Shown: one piece after another, positions 1 to 9,298 of the stretch
How positions within the stretch are numbered: position 1 is the stretch's first letter
How the letters are laid out: each line of letters starts with the position of its first letter
From: CAZMVY01 sp964617875
GTDB taxonomy: Bacteria > Planctomycetota > Phycisphaerae > UBA1845 > PWPN01
Assembly (NCBI GenBank): GCA_964617875.1
Contig: CAZUAI010000006.1
Coordinates: 1 to 64,000 of the forward strand
Length of the DNA: 64,000 nucleotides
Direction: 5' to 3'
Position numbers and translations under genes: made by a program
The notes under the pieces: generated by a model
Told to the model about the DNA's origin: nothing
Database searches by the model: none
The model's input: the letters and a program-made list of their open reading frames with translations, nothing else

Positions 1-79
1 AATCACCTACCCCAAGACGGCGCCGACCCAAAGCTGGTGAGAAATGCGGGCTAAACCACTTGGGACGGCAGTGCCATTC

Positions 80-172
80 GTGTCAGGAACCCCGCCACGT
101 TCGGGGGCCGGTTTTCACGGTCGGCCGGCGAGGCCGGACGGCGTTTCTTTCGCTGCCGAAGGTTCCTGACAC
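80..172. repeat. REP/MITE-like palindromic element
   Basis: The perfect 12-bp inverted repeat GTGTCAGGAACC (80-91) and GGTTCCTGACAC (161-172) encloses about 69 bp with further self-complementary GC-rich blocks such as CCGGCGAGGCCGG. The size and the closed ends fit a palindromic REP or miniature element. No transposase is seen beside it. Family assignment is inference. Confidence 0.6.
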
Positions 173-231
173 CCTTGCTGCCGGCGTTGCGTGACTTCCC
201 TCAGTCCGGGTTGGTTCCCCGCACCGAAGGA

Positions 232-251
232 GGCAGGTCTGGCGACCTGCC
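232..251. repeat. short perfect palindrome GGCAGGTC-tggc-GACCTGCC
   Basis: Two perfect 8-bp arms (232-239 and 244-251) flank a 4-nt loop. It abuts the RHS relic at about 257-312 and may mark an insertion point that broke it. It resembles the GCAGGC...GCCTGC palindromes found in other gaps of this window (28448, 40238, 62874). Confidence 0.5.
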
Positions 252-256
252 CTACC

Positions 257-320
257 TGACCTCCGCACGCGGCGGTTCATGGAGTCGTACTCAAACCGCA
301 CCTTCCGGTCGTTGCCCGGG
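257..320 (-). pseudogene. relic of an RHS/YD-repeat protein gene
   Basis: On the minus strand about 18 codons read RKVRFEYDSMNRRVRRSG, which matches the core of an RHS (YD) repeat (YDxxNRRVRK). Neither side continues into RHS-like sequence: upstream lies the hydroxylase gene and downstream the GGCAGGTC palindrome. I read it as a fragment of a decayed RHS gene. The rest of positions 1-386 holds the 80-172 palindrome and nothing else that I can support. Confidence 0.4.
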
Positions 321-386
321 GCATCGACCGGCGGCGTCATCATCGCGCCCCGCCATCCGTTGTGCGGACGGATGGGCCACCCGGCC

Positions 387-3020
387 TCAGCGGTCGGTGT
401 TGTTGTTTGCCGTCGCCAGGATCGCACGGGCGGCGGGGGCATCCTTCATCGGGAGCCGCGTACGGCGGATGCCGTCGTATGCATAAAGCGCGCCGGCGAC
501 CGCCGGGGCCGTCGGCACCAGCCCGATCTCGCCTACGCCGCGGGCGCCGCCGCCGGTCTCGGGGTCCGGGACCTCGATAAAGATCGACTCGACCTCCGGC
601 ATCTGGTGCGAGCGCAGCGCGCCCAGCGAGCGGACGTCGCGCGATACGATGTGCCCCCCCTCGATCCGGAGTTCCTCCGTCAGCGCGTAGCCCAGCCCCA
701 TGTGGACCGAGCCCTCGATCTGCCCCGCGAGCTGCACCGGGTTGATCGCCCGCCCGACATCGTGGGCCGCGATCACCTTCTTCAGCGTCCCGTCGTCGTT
801 CAGGATGACGACCTGCGTCGCGAAGCCGTATGTCAGGTGCGTCCGGGGGTCCGGCACGTCGGCCCCGAGCGGGTGTGTGTCGTTGCAGATCCACTCGCCG
901 CGGAAGCGCCGCCCCCCCAACCGGGCCAGCGGCTTGCCCGCGTCCAGCTCGGCCTTGAGCTTCGCGCCGGCCACGGCGATCGCGTTGCCCACCAGGGCCG
1001 TCGCGCGGCTCGCCGTCGTCTGGCCGCAGTTGACGTCATCGGCGGTGTCCGTCACGACGCGGAACCGTTCCGGCGGCAGCCCCGTCGCCTCGCAGGCGAA
1101 CTGCACGCAGGCGGTGTAGAGCCCCTGCCCCATCTCCGTGAACCCGGTGCGGATCGTGATGGTTTCATCGCGGCCGACCTGCAGGGTGACCCGGCCGGCG
1201 TCCGGCATTCCGTTGCCGATGCCCACGTTCTTCATGCCGCACGCGATGCCGGCGTAGCGGGCGTTTCGGTACCGGTCCCGCACGGCCAGCAGCGTCTCCT
1301 TCATGCCGATCGGTTTGGTGACCTTCTGGCCGGTGCAGAGCGTGTCGCCGACGTCGACCGCGTTGCGCCAGCGGATCTCCCACGGGTCGATGCCGACCCG
1401 CTCCGCCAACATGTTCAGGCAGCTTTCGAGGGCGAAGGCGGCCTGGGGCACGCCGAAGCCGCGCATCGCGCCGCAGGGCGGGTTGTTCGTGTGGACGGCG
1501 ACGGCCTCGACATCGACGTGGGGCACGCGGTACGGCCCCGTCGCGTGGCCGGCCGCCCGCTCGAGAACCTTCGCCCCGACCGAGGCGTATGCCCCTGTGT
1601 CGCCAATCATTCGCGCCCGCACGGCGGTGAGGCGGCCCTCCGCGTCGCATCCGACGCGGTACTGCAGCTCGATCGGGTGGCGCTTCGGGTGCAGCCGGAA
1701 ACTCTCGGGCCGCGTGAGCACCACCTTCACCGGCCGTTCCACCAGGTGCGCCATCAGCGCCGCATGGCCCTGAACGCTCAGGTCTTCCTTTCCGCCGAAC
1801 GCCCCCCCGGTCGGCACGAGGGTCACCCGCACGCGCGAATCCGGCCAACCGAGGATTTTCGCGATCTGCCGCCGGTCGTCGAACACGCCCTGGCCCTGCG
1901 AGTACACGTGCATCTCGCCCTCGACCGGCGCCGCCAGGCACGCCTCGGGCTCGAGGAACATGTGCTCGATGAACTGCGTGCGGAACGTCTCCTCGACGAC
2001 GTGCGCCGACGCGGCCAGCGCCGCGGACACATCGCCGCGGACGATCACCGACTTCGACAGCACGTTGCCCTTGTGATGAATCCGCGGGGCATCCGGCTTG
2101 AGCGCGTCGCGCGGATCGGTGACCGGCGGGAGCACCTGGTACTGCACCTGGATCATCGCGGCCGCCTGCCGTGCCGTGTGTTTGTCCGCCGCCACCACGC
2201 CCGCCAGCACGTCGCCCACGTAGCGCGTCTCCTCGCCCTCCATGACGAAGATCGGCCAGTCCTGCTCGATGAGCCCGACCATCCGGTCGCCCGGCACGTC
2301 GGCCGCCGTCACCACCCGGATCACGCCCGCCAGCTTCTCCGCCGGCGACGTGTCGATCCGCAGGATCCGTGCGCGGGGATGATCGCTGAACCGCAGCGCG
2401 CCGAACAGCATTCCCCGCCGCTTCAGGTCGGCGACGAACCGCCGCCCGCCGAGGACGAGATCCGCCCCGCCGTAGCGGCCGAGACTCGTGCCGAGCCGCC
2501 CGTCGCCGGACGGCGGCGGCGGAAGGGGCTCGCCGCGTCGAACCCGCGCCAGCAGTTGGACCGCATCCAGGATTCGCTGATAGCCCGTGCAGCGGCACAG
2601 GTGGCCGCGGAGTTCGTGGGCGATCTCGGCGCGGGTGGGGTCGGGCTTTCGGTTGAGCAGGGCCTCGACGCGCATGACGATGCCGGGCGTACAATAGCCG
2701 CACTGCGTGCCGCCGGCCCGGATGAAGCACTCGGCGATCAGCTTGCGTTCTTCCTCGGACAGCCCCTCGCAGGTCGTGACCCGCTTGCCGACGACGGAGA
2801 CCGCCCGCGTCAGGCACGCGAGCCGCGGCCGGCCGTCCACCAGGACCGTGCAGCATCCGCACGAGCCTTGCGGCTGGCAGCCGTCCTTGGGCGAGATGAT
2901 GTCGAGCTGGTCGCGCAGCACATCGAGCAGGGACGCATCGTCTGCGGCGCACACGGCCGTCCGCGTCCCGTTCAGGATGAAGGAGACCTGATTGGAGACC
3001 GCCGGTTCTTCGTCGGTCAT
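387..3020 (-). CDS. fused [2Fe-2S]/molybdenum hydroxylase (xanthine dehydrogenase or aldehyde oxidoreductase family)
   Basis: This 877-residue protein joins in one chain the iron-sulfur and molybdopterin parts of a xanthine oxidase-family enzyme. A plant-type [2Fe-2S] domain carries Cys48, Cys54 and Cys57 in GCQPQGSCGCC. A helical second [2Fe-2S] domain follows with GGTQCGYCTPG and HLCRCTGY. The molybdenum part has GGAFGGKED, a cofactor-loop GAMRGFGVPQ and the catalytic-Glu motif GVGEIGL near the C-terminus. There is no FAD domain, so electrons must leave to an external acceptor. The layout matches selenium-dependent xanthine dehydrogenases and MOP-type aldehyde oxidoreductases; the substrate cannot be decided from sequence. 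The start is the ATG at 3020. A dihydropyrimidinase-like gene (23 kb) and a MOT1 molybdate transporter (50 kb) could serve the same metabolism, but neither is adjacent. Confidence 0.9.
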   Translation of the reverse strand: MTDEEPAVSNQVSFILNGTRTAVCAADDASLLDVLRDQLDIISPKDGCQPQGSCGCCTVLVDGRPRLACLTRAVSVVGKRVTTCEGLSEEERKLIAECFIRAGGTQCGYCTPGIVMRVEALLNRKPDPTRAEIAHELRGHLCRCTGYQRILDAVQLLARVRRGEPLPPPPSGDGRLGTSLGRYGGADLVLGGRRFVADLKRRGMLFGALRFSDHPRARILRIDTSPAEKLAGVIRVVTAADVPGDRMVGLIEQDWPIFVMEGEETRYVGDVLAGVVAADKHTARQAAAMIQVQYQVLPPVTDPRDALKPDAPRIHHKGNVLSKSVIVRGDVSAALAASAHVVEETFRTQFIEHMFLEPEACLAAPVEGEMHVYSQGQGVFDDRRQIAKILGWPDSRVRVTLVPTGGAFGGKEDLSVQGHAALMAHLVERPVKVVLTRPESFRLHPKRHPIELQYRVGCDAEGRLTAVRARMIGDTGAYASVGAKVLERAAGHATGPYRVPHVDVEAVAVHTNNPPCGAMRGFGVPQAAFALESCLNMLAERVGIDPWEIRWRNAVDVGDTLCTGQKVTKPIGMKETLLAVRDRYRNARYAGIACGMKNVGIGNGMPDAGRVTLQVGRDETITIRTGFTEMGQGLYTACVQFACEATGLPPERFRVVTDTADDVNCGQTTASRATALVGNAIAVAGAKLKAELDAGKPLARLGGRRFRGEWICNDTHPLGADVPDPRTHLTYGFATQVVILNDDGTLKKVIAAHDVGRAINPVQLAGQIEGSVHMGLGYALTEELRIEGGHIVSRDVRSLGALRSHQMPEVESIFIEVPDPETGGGARGVGEIGLVPTAPAVAGALYAYDGIRRTRLPMKDAPAARAILATANNNTDR

Positions 3021-3200
3021 GCATTCCCCCGGATCGGCACAAACACGCTCGCACCCACCGCATTATGGACGACGGCGCCGCCGGGTTCAACTGGAACCGG
3101 CACTCCCGCGTAGCCTGCTGGCGGGAGAATCCTTTCTTGCATCCACGATCGTGCGAATCCGTTTGCACCTCCCGCGGGACAGGAATCCGGTTCCAGGACG

Positions 3201-3224
3201 GGGCCGAGAAGGAATTCTCGGCCC
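3201..3224. repeat. perfect inverted repeat GGGCCGAGAA-ggaa-TTCTCGGCCC
   Basis: Two perfect 10-bp arms with a 4-nt loop lie in the 300-bp gap between the divergent hydroxylase and GH2 genes. No T-tract follows, so it is not an obvious intrinsic terminator. The rest of the gap (3021-3285) shows nothing that I can name. Confidence 0.5.
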
Positions 3225-3285
3225 GGCGGTTTGCCGGGGTCGAGCCAAGGGGATGCCCCAGTCCCGCTTTTCCGCCTTCCGGACG

Positions 3286-3313
3286 TTGCGGCACGCGACG
3301 TTGCGGCTATCAT
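3286..3313 (+). promoter_or_regulatory. predicted promoter of the GH2 gene, giving a near-leaderless mRNA
   Basis: TTGCGG (3286-3291), 16 nt, TATCAT (3308-3313). The predicted +1 (3320) falls one base before the ATG at 3321. The 15-mer GTTGCGGCACGCGAC (3285-3299) recurs exactly at 22946-22960. Confidence 0.5.
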
Positions 3314-3320
3314 GTCCGCC

Positions 3321-6300
3321 ATGCGCACGAAAACGCTTTTCGCCGTAATCTGTCTTGTCGCCTCCGTCCCGCTTACTGCCGCCGACGTGCCGCATCCGGA
3401 CCACCCGCGGCCGGACTTCCGTCGCGAGCCGTGGGTGAACCTGAACGGGACGTGGCAGTTCGACTTCGACCCGAAGGACGCGGGCGAGACCGAGCGGTGG
3501 TTCGAGCCGGGCAGGCACGGGTTCAGCCGGACGATCACGGTCCCGTTCCCGTGGGAAAGCCGGCTTAGCGGCATCGGCGACGTGAACTACAAGGGCGTCG
3601 CGTGGTACGCCCGCGAGGTGACGCTGCCCTCGGGACCGGGCTGGGACGGCAAGGACGCCTGGCTCGTCGTCGGCGCGTGCGACTGGGCCGCCGCCGTCTG
3701 GGTCAACGGCAAGCCCGCCGGCAAGCACGTCGGCGGGTACATGCCGTTCGACGTGAACCTGTCGCCCTTCGCCGGGCCCGGCGAAAAGGCCCTGATCGTC
3801 ATCCGCGCGAAGGACGAAACAGGCCCCGACCAGCCCACCGGCAAGCAGACCGGCTGGTACACGCGGACCAGCGGCATCTGGCAGACGGTCTACATCGAGC
3901 CGCGCGGCGAGCGGCACATTCGGGGGATGCGGTTCGCGTGTCAGCCGATCCTCGAGAGGCCGGACGCCGATTGCCCGATCGCATACGACGTGGAGCTGAA
4001 CAAGGACGCCGGCGCCGCCATGCTGGAACTCCACGTGGACGGCCGTCCGATCGGCACGGCCGGCAGGACCATCCACGCGGCGATCAAGGCTCCGAAGCTG
4101 TGGAGCCCGGACAGTCCCCACCTCTACGACGCCCGGATCGTCCTCAAGGACGGGGACCGGGTCCTTGACGAAATCCACACCTATTTCGGCCTCCGCACGG
4201 TCCGCATCGACAAGGCCCCCGGCCGCGATTACAACTACATCTTCCTCAACGGCAAGCCGATCTACCTTGCCGGGGCGCTGCACCAGTCGTTCCACCCGGA
4301 CGGCGTCTACCAGTATCCCACCGACGCGGCCATCCGCGGCGACTACGACTACTGCAAGCGGATCGGGCTCAACTTCCTCCGCATCCACATCAAGAACGCG
4401 ATCCCCCGCGAGCTGCACTGGGCCGACAGGCTCGGCGTCCTGATCATGCAGGACATGCCGAACTTCGCGGCGGACAACGAGAGGTCCCGCCGGTTCTGGG
4501 AAGCGAACCTCCGCGCCGCCATTGCCCGCGACTTCAACCACCCGGCGATCTTCGCGTGGTGCAACTTCAACGAAACGTGGGGCATCGGCGGCCGCGATTA
4601 CAAGCCCGAGACGCAGAGGTGGGTCGCCGACATGTACCGCCTGGCGAAGCAGCTCGACCCGACGCGGCTCATCGAGGACAACTCGCCCTGCCTGTTCGAC
4701 CACGTCATCACCGACATCAACTCGTGGCACTTCTACATCAATGACTACGCGGCGGCGAAGAGGCACATCCAGGAGGTCGTGGACAAGACGTTCCCCGGTT
4801 CCGAGTTCAACTACGCGAAGGGCTGCAGGCAGGCCGACGCCCCGCTGATCAACAGCGAATACGGAGGGATCGGCGCCGGCTCGGGCGACACGGACATCAG
4901 CTGGTGTTTCAAGTTCCTGACGAACGAGCTTCGCAAGCACGACAAGATCTGCGGCTACGTCTACACCGAGTTGAGCGACATCGAGTGGGAGCACAACGGG
5001 TTCCTGAACTACGACCGGAGCGAAAAGGAGTTCGGCTACGACGACTGGCACCCCGGCTTCACGCTCAAAGACCTGAACAACCCCGACTTCGTCGTCCTCG
5101 ACGCCGAGCCGTGCATCACGCTCAAGCCGGGCGAGAAACGGAGCATCCCCGTGGCGATCAGCCACTGGTCCGACCGCCCGGACCGGGCGCTCGAACTGCG
5201 ATGGTTCCTCGCCTGGCGCGCCATCGGCGAACGGCCGAAGTGGAATGCGCGGCCCGCGAAATGGCGTCCGTACGCCGTCACGCCGCAGGAGCCGATCGAG
5301 ATCGGCCCGCCGCAGGATCGCCCCGGCGCCGAGGGGCTCGGCGCGCTCCGGGTCGAACTGCTCCACGACGGCCTCGTGATCGCCCGCAACTACCTCAACG
5401 TGTACTGCCCCCGGCCGCCGCAGCCGTGCATGGAGGCCGTCCGCGCGGAGCAACTCGTCCTGCGATTCAAGCCGTCGGAGTTTTCGGGCTGGCAGTGGGG
5501 TGACCAGCCCGTGCCCGCCGCCGTCGGCATCGCCGCCGACAAGGTCTGGGCGACGGGGGCCGGCTTCATCGAGTACCAGGTCCGGATCCCGGCCGAGGCC
5601 GCCGTCAAGGACCTGCGGCTGCTCACGTTTTCCGCCGAGATGTCCGCCAAGGCCGGCGCCGAGAAACTCGACTGGCCCAGCCGCAGGACCCCGACCGATT
5701 ACCCCCAGACGGACCGTACAAAGTGGCCCACCGACGTGCGGATCACCATGAACGGCGTCGAGGTCCACCGCCAGACCCTGCCCGACGACCCGGCCGACGC
5801 CCGCGGCGTCCTGACGCACCTGCACGGGTTCCACCCCGGTTCCTACGGGTGGCCGGTGCAGGCGACGGTGCGCGGGCGCGTGCTGAACGAGCTGCGGCCG
5901 TCGCTCGATCGCGACCGCAAGCTCACGATCCGCATCGAGGTCCCGGCCGACGCCAGGCATCGCGGCGGGGTGGCGATCTTCGGGAGGCGGCTGGGCCTGA
6001 CCGATGCCGATCCGCAATGCGTGCTCGATTTTGCCGGGCAGCACGGCCTGGCGGCGGGCGCCCGCTCGGACGAGCCGGTCACCGTCAACCGGCTGGCCGC
6101 CACGCAGGACATCGTGCTGCCGACGGCCGAACAGGGCGGGCACGAATGGCGCTACACGGTCGATCGCCCCGCGGACGACTGGACCGCGGCGGCGTTCGAC
6201 GACGCCGGGTGGAGGACGGCCCGGACGAGCTTCGGCACGCGGGAGACGCCCAATGCGATCGTCGGCAAGAAGTGGACGACGCCGGAAATCTGGCTCCGCA

Positions 6301-6557
6301 CGGCGATTGAGATCAAGGACATCGCCGGGGTCGTCAGCGGCCGCTGGCGGCTCTATCACGACGAGGACGCCGAGGTCTACCTGAACGGCACGAAGGTTCT
6401 GGAGCGAAGCGGCTTCGTGACGGAGTACTTCGACGTCGCGCTCGACGCGGCCGCGATGAAGCTTCTCCGCAACGGCCGGAACACCGTCGCCGTCCACTGT
6501 CGCCAGACCGTCGGCGGCCAGAACATCGACGTCGGCCTGACACTCATCCGCAAGTAG
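3321..6557 (+). CDS. glycoside hydrolase family 2 protein (beta-galactosidase/beta-glucuronidase-like)
   Basis: This is a secreted GH2 glycosidase of 1078 residues with an N-terminal signal sequence (MRTKTLFAVICLVASVPLTA). A jelly-roll sugar-binding domain and an immunoglobulin-like domain precede the TIM barrel. The acid/base Glu is residue 418 in NFNETWG and the nucleophile Glu is residue 513 in NSEYGG. After about residue 680 there is a long C-terminal extension. Its last 150 residues look like a second jelly-roll module (WRLYHDEDAEVYLNG) of the kind seen in planctomycete GH2 proteins. The substrate is unknown. The ATG at 3321 was chosen because it gives a clean signal peptide and sits at the predicted transcription start; ATG 3312 and an upstream start at 3231 are possible. 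Confidence 0.88.
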   Translation: MRTKTLFAVICLVASVPLTAADVPHPDHPRPDFRREPWVNLNGTWQFDFDPKDAGETERWFEPGRHGFSRTITVPFPWESRLSGIGDVNYKGVAWYAREVTLPSGPGWDGKDAWLVVGACDWAAAVWVNGKPAGKHVGGYMPFDVNLSPFAGPGEKALIVIRAKDETGPDQPTGKQTGWYTRTSGIWQTVYIEPRGERHIRGMRFACQPILERPDADCPIAYDVELNKDAGAAMLELHVDGRPIGTAGRTIHAAIKAPKLWSPDSPHLYDARIVLKDGDRVLDEIHTYFGLRTVRIDKAPGRDYNYIFLNGKPIYLAGALHQSFHPDGVYQYPTDAAIRGDYDYCKRIGLNFLRIHIKNAIPRELHWADRLGVLIMQDMPNFAADNERSRRFWEANLRAAIARDFNHPAIFAWCNFNETWGIGGRDYKPETQRWVADMYRLAKQLDPTRLIEDNSPCLFDHVITDINSWHFYINDYAAAKRHIQEVVDKTFPGSEFNYAKGCRQADAPLINSEYGGIGAGSGDTDISWCFKFLTNELRKHDKICGYVYTELSDIEWEHNGFLNYDRSEKEFGYDDWHPGFTLKDLNNPDFVVLDAEPCITLKPGEKRSIPVAISHWSDRPDRALELRWFLAWRAIGERPKWNARPAKWRPYAVTPQEPIEIGPPQDRPGAEGLGALRVELLHDGLVIARNYLNVYCPRPPQPCMEAVRAEQLVLRFKPSEFSGWQWGDQPVPAAVGIAADKVWATGAGFIEYQVRIPAEAAVKDLRLLTFSAEMSAKAGAEKLDWPSRRTPTDYPQTDRTKWPTDVRITMNGVEVHRQTLPDDPADARGVLTHLHGFHPGSYGWPVQATVRGRVLNELRPSLDRDRKLTIRIEVPADARHRGGVAIFGRRLGLTDADPQCVLDFAGQHGLAAGARSDEPVTVNRLAATQDIVLPTAEQGGHEWRYTVDRPADDWTAAAFDDAGWRTARTSFGTRETPNAIVGKKWTTPEIWLRTAIEIKDIAGVVSGRWRLYHDEDAEVYLNGTKVLERSGFVTEYFDVALDAAAMKLLRNGRNTVAVHCRQTVGGQNIDVGLTLIRK

Positions 6558-6612
6558 GATGACGGGGATCGCGTCTTGATCGCGGGCATGCGGCCGCGGG
6601 GCATCGTCGGCC

Positions 6613-7731
6613 TTATCGGCCGGCCGGGGCGGCGTTGGCCGCCTCTTTCGCGCGCCGCAGCGCGTCGCCGTAGGCCGCCGGGAGCTTGAGCGGCTTGCCC
6701 TCGTCCGTCCACCAGCGGGGCGTCTCGGTGTAGATCCACACGTATTCGTCCGCCGTCTCAAGCGCCGTTCGCGCGATCGCCTCGAACGTTTCCGGCGTGT
6801 GTGGGTTCTTCCCCGGATCGTCCGCGTTCCAGCCCGCCTTGCGCCAGTCGTAGTCGAGCCACAGTCCGAACGAAATCGTGAAGAACCGCCTGTACCGCTC
6901 CTTGTCCGCGACCATCGCCAGCACGTCGTCGCGCATCAGCCGGGCGGCCCGCGCGAACTTCTTCGCCTCGAAGTAGCTGTAGGCCGACTCGCACCCGTCG
7001 ACGAACCGCGTCTTGCCGTCGGCCGCCGCGAGCATTCCGTCGAGGAACGGCGCGAGCAGCCCGTACGCGGTGTCCCGCGGCGGGCGCTTCAGCCCATCCG
7101 TCTCCGACCACGGCAGGCAGTACCCGAACGTCAGGAACACCGTCAGCCCCGGGTAGCCGGACTGCATCGCCTCCATCACCTCGCGTCCGCGTCGGCGCGC
7201 CTGGGCGGCATAGTCGTCCCACGATTTCGTCTTCGCGTCGCGTTGCTTTCCGTACCGGAAGAGCGGATCGTTGTACTGCTCGATGTCGAACAGCAGGCCC
7301 GGGCCGCCGGCGGCCTTCGCGACGCGGGCCGCCAGCTTCGCGTTGGCCAGCACGGGTCCGAAGTCGTCGAACCAGTCCACGTTCCCCGGCGTCACGTTGA
7401 ACCGCAGGAAGTTGTGCCGCAGCGTGCGGAACGGCGTCGCCTTGAGGTCGTCGATCGCCTGCCGCACGTCCGCCTCGGTGAACGTCTCGCGGCCCCAGCA
7501 GTTCCAGGTGAAGGCTCCGCTCTTCCCGTCGGGCTTGCGGTAGTTGATGTGGTATACGCAGCCGTCAAAAGGCGTTCGCTCCATCTGCTCGATGTGCTTC
7601 CGCAGGAACGCCGGGTCGGGCTCGTCCCAGCCGAACTCGATGAGCTTCTTCGCCGTGCGCGCGGGAGGTTCGCCCGTCGCTGCCGCCGCAAAGACCGCCG
7701 CCGCAAGGATTGCCCATCCGCCGATCCGCAT
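6613..7731 (-). CDS. secreted protein of unknown function, glycosidase-like
   Basis: This 372-residue protein has a signal peptide (MRIGGWAILAAAVFAAAATG). Its body is rich in aromatic residues and acidic patches (FGWDEPDP, FNVTPGNVDWFDDFG, LLFDIEQYND, WIYTETPRWW), which suggests a TIM-barrel glycosidase-like fold; LLFDIEQY and YTETPRWW are candidates for active-site acids. I do not recognise a named family. The start at 7731 is preferred over the upstream in-frame ATG at 7803 because it places the signal peptide at the N-terminus. It runs convergently with the GH2 gene, so a role in the same polysaccharide use is plausible but unproven. Confidence 0.7.
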   Translation of the reverse strand: MRIGGWAILAAAVFAAAATGEPPARTAKKLIEFGWDEPDPAFLRKHIEQMERTPFDGCVYHINYRKPDGKSGAFTWNCWGRETFTEADVRQAIDDLKATPFRTLRHNFLRFNVTPGNVDWFDDFGPVLANAKLAARVAKAAGGPGLLFDIEQYNDPLFRYGKQRDAKTKSWDDYAAQARRRGREVMEAMQSGYPGLTVFLTFGYCLPWSETDGLKRPPRDTAYGLLAPFLDGMLAAADGKTRFVDGCESAYSYFEAKKFARAARLMRDDVLAMVADKERYRRFFTISFGLWLDYDWRKAGWNADDPGKNPHTPETFEAIARTALETADEYVWIYTETPRWWTDEGKPLKLPAAYGDALRRAKEAANAAPAGR

Positions 7732-7837
7732 GACTGGTCCTCCGCACGTCAAAGCCATGGTATCCTGTCTTCCTGGCGAGCGTCTCTGAAGCTCGCGATG
7801 CATTCTTCTCCTCCGTCGCTTCGTCGTCCTGCAGACC

Positions 7838-8620
7838 TCACGCCCGCATCAACAGACCGCCGTTGATGTCGAGGACTGTGCCTGTGACGAACGACGCCCG
7901 GTCGCCGGCAAGGTAGACGATCGCCTCGGCGACGTCCCGCGGCGTGCCGTTCCGCCGTAACGGCGTGTTGGCCGCGATCTGGTCCATCCGCTCGCGCCCG
8001 GTCAGCTCGAAGTGGAAGTCCGTTTCGATCAGGCCGGGCGCTACGCCGTTCACGCGGATGCCGGCGTCGGCGTACTCGGCCGCCAGGCCGACGGTGAAGG
8101 TGTGGATGAACCCCTTCGTGCCCGCATAGAGGATGGCGTGGTTTCCCTTGCCGCCGCCGGTGCGGGCCGCGATCGAGCCGACGTTGACGATGCCGGCCGG
8201 AGCGCACCGCCGCAGGTGCGGCAGACACGCCCGCGTGACGTGGACCGCGCTCTCGATGTTCAGGGCGATCAGCTCGCGCAGGAAGGCGGGCTCGGCGTCC
8301 TCGATGCTCACCCGGCGGATCAGGTGTCCGGCGTTGTTGACGAGGACGTGCAGCTCGCCGGCGGCCTCGATGAACCGCCCCACCATCGCGGAGACCTGCG
8401 CCGGGTCGGTTACGTCGGCCTTGAGCAGCACCGGCTCGGCGCCCGCCGCGCGGACCTGGTCGGCCACGTTCCCGGCGGCGGAACCGCTGCGATGGTAGTT
8501 GATCCCCACGGCCCGCGCTCCGGCCTGGGCCATGGCGACCGCCGTCGCCGCACCGATCCCGCGCGACGCGCCGGTGATGAGGCAGCACTTTCGTGGCAGG
8601 CTGTTGCTGTGCGGAAACAT
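7838..8620 (-). CDS. SDR-family oxidoreductase (FabG-like)
   Basis: This classical short-chain dehydrogenase/reductase has 260 residues, the normal length. It shows the nucleotide-binding TGASRGIG near residue 16, NNAG near residue 94, and a catalytic Ser followed by the YAGTK (YxxxK) motif. The C-terminus ends DINGGLLMRA as in 3-oxoacyl-ACP reductases and sugar or alcohol dehydrogenases. The substrate cannot be assigned; the setting among glycosidases would suit a sugar or polyol dehydrogenase as well as FabG. A TATAAT box ends 9 nt before the ATG, so the message is close to leaderless. Confidence 0.88.
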   Translation of the reverse strand: MFPHSNSLPRKCCLITGASRGIGAATAVAMAQAGARAVGINYHRSGSAAGNVADQVRAAGAEPVLLKADVTDPAQVSAMVGRFIEAAGELHVLVNNAGHLIRRVSIEDAEPAFLRELIALNIESAVHVTRACLPHLRRCAPAGIVNVGSIAARTGGGKGNHAILYAGTKGFIHTFTVGLAAEYADAGIRVNGVAPGLIETDFHFELTGRERMDQIAANTPLRRNGTPRDVAEAIVYLAGDRASFVTGTVLDINGGLLMRA

Positions 8621-8628
8621 GGCGCGGC

Positions 8629-8634
8629 ATTATA
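8629..8634 (-). promoter_or_regulatory. predicted -10 box (TATAAT) of the SDR gene
   Basis: A perfect TATAAT on the minus strand puts +1 near 8622, two bases before the ATG at 8620. No convincing -35 hexamer is seen. Confidence 0.45.
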
Positions 8635-8671
8635 CCCTCAAGGCCTCGCGCCGCCGCGCCCCGGCGGGACG

Positions 8672-9292
8672 TCAGCCCGCGGCGTACAGCGTTCGCTTGC
8701 GGATGTACGCCTCGACGGCGTCGGGGACGAGATAGCGGATCGATCGCCCTTCGCGCACGCGCCGGCGGATGTCGGTTGCGGCGATGTCGATCCGCGGCGT
8801 GTCGAGCACGTCGGCGGCCAGACGGGCGATCTGCGCGGGCGTCAGCCGGGCCCGCAGCACGTCGAGGTCCGGACGTTCCCAGCCCGGCCGTGCGGCGGTC
8901 ACGATGCGGCACATCTCGACCAGCTCCTCGATGCGATACCAGCTCACCAGTTCCGTGAGCGAGTCCGCGCCGATGATCCAGCACAGTTCGGCGCCGCCGC
9001 CGATCTCACGGCGGAAGTGGGCGACCGTGTCCAGGGTGTAGCTCGGGCCGGCGCGGTGCAGCTCGCAGTCGCTGACCTCCCATCCGGGCTCGGCGCGAAC
9101 GGCGAGGCGGACCATTTCCAGCCGGTCGGCGGCGTCGGCGAGGTCGGCGCTGTTCTTGTGCGGCGGGTTGGCGGCCGGGATGAGGACGACGCGGGCCGCG
9201 CCGAGCTGCTCGGCAACGCTGCGCGCGACGATCAGGTGTCCGTTGTGAATCGGGTTGAACGAACCTCCGAAGAGAACCACGCCATCGGGCAT
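8672..9292 (-). CDS. nadD: nicotinate-nucleotide adenylyltransferase
   Basis: NadD transfers AMP from ATP to nicotinate mononucleotide in NAD synthesis. The protein has 206 residues, the usual length. It begins MPDGVVLFGGSFNPIHNGH, holding the GGSFNPxHxGH nucleotidyltransferase signature. PPHK and the C-terminal motif (IAATDIRRRVREGRSIRYLVP) that corresponds to ISSTxIR follow. The open frame continues upstream, but the family start is the ATG at 9292, which coincides with the predicted +1 of a TTGCGG-17-TACCTT promoter. It is divergent from the GH116 gene. Confidence 0.95.
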   Translation of the reverse strand: MPDGVVLFGGSFNPIHNGHLIVARSVAEQLGAARVVLIPAANPPHKNSADLADAADRLEMVRLAVRAEPGWEVSDCELHRAGPSYTLDTVAHFRREIGGGAELCWIIGADSLTELVSWYRIEELVEMCRIVTAARPGWERPDLDVLRARLTPAQIARLAADVLDTPRIDIAATDIRRRVREGRSIRYLVPDAVEAYIRKRTLYAAG

Positions 9293-9298
9293 GGCACC

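Noticed and set aside
83..442. 119-codon minus-strand frame as a real gene
   Set aside because: It overlaps the hydroxylase 3' end and the palindrome; only about 18 codons resemble a known motif, so it is listed as an RHS relic.
387..3020. Selenoprotein or split-subunit xanthine dehydrogenase
   Set aside because: No in-frame TGA is seen and the iron-sulfur and molybdenum parts are in one chain; a selenium-dependent cofactor remains possible but cannot be read from sequence.
279..3113. 944-codon open frame opposite the hydroxylase gene
   Set aside because: It is an antisense shadow caused by high GC at third codon positions; the composition is Arg/Pro/His-rich and lacks any domain, unlike the minus-strand protein.
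3087..6761. Very long minus-strand frame opposite the GH2 gene
   Set aside because: Antisense shadow of the GH2 reading frame with biased Val/Asp/Arg composition and no motif.
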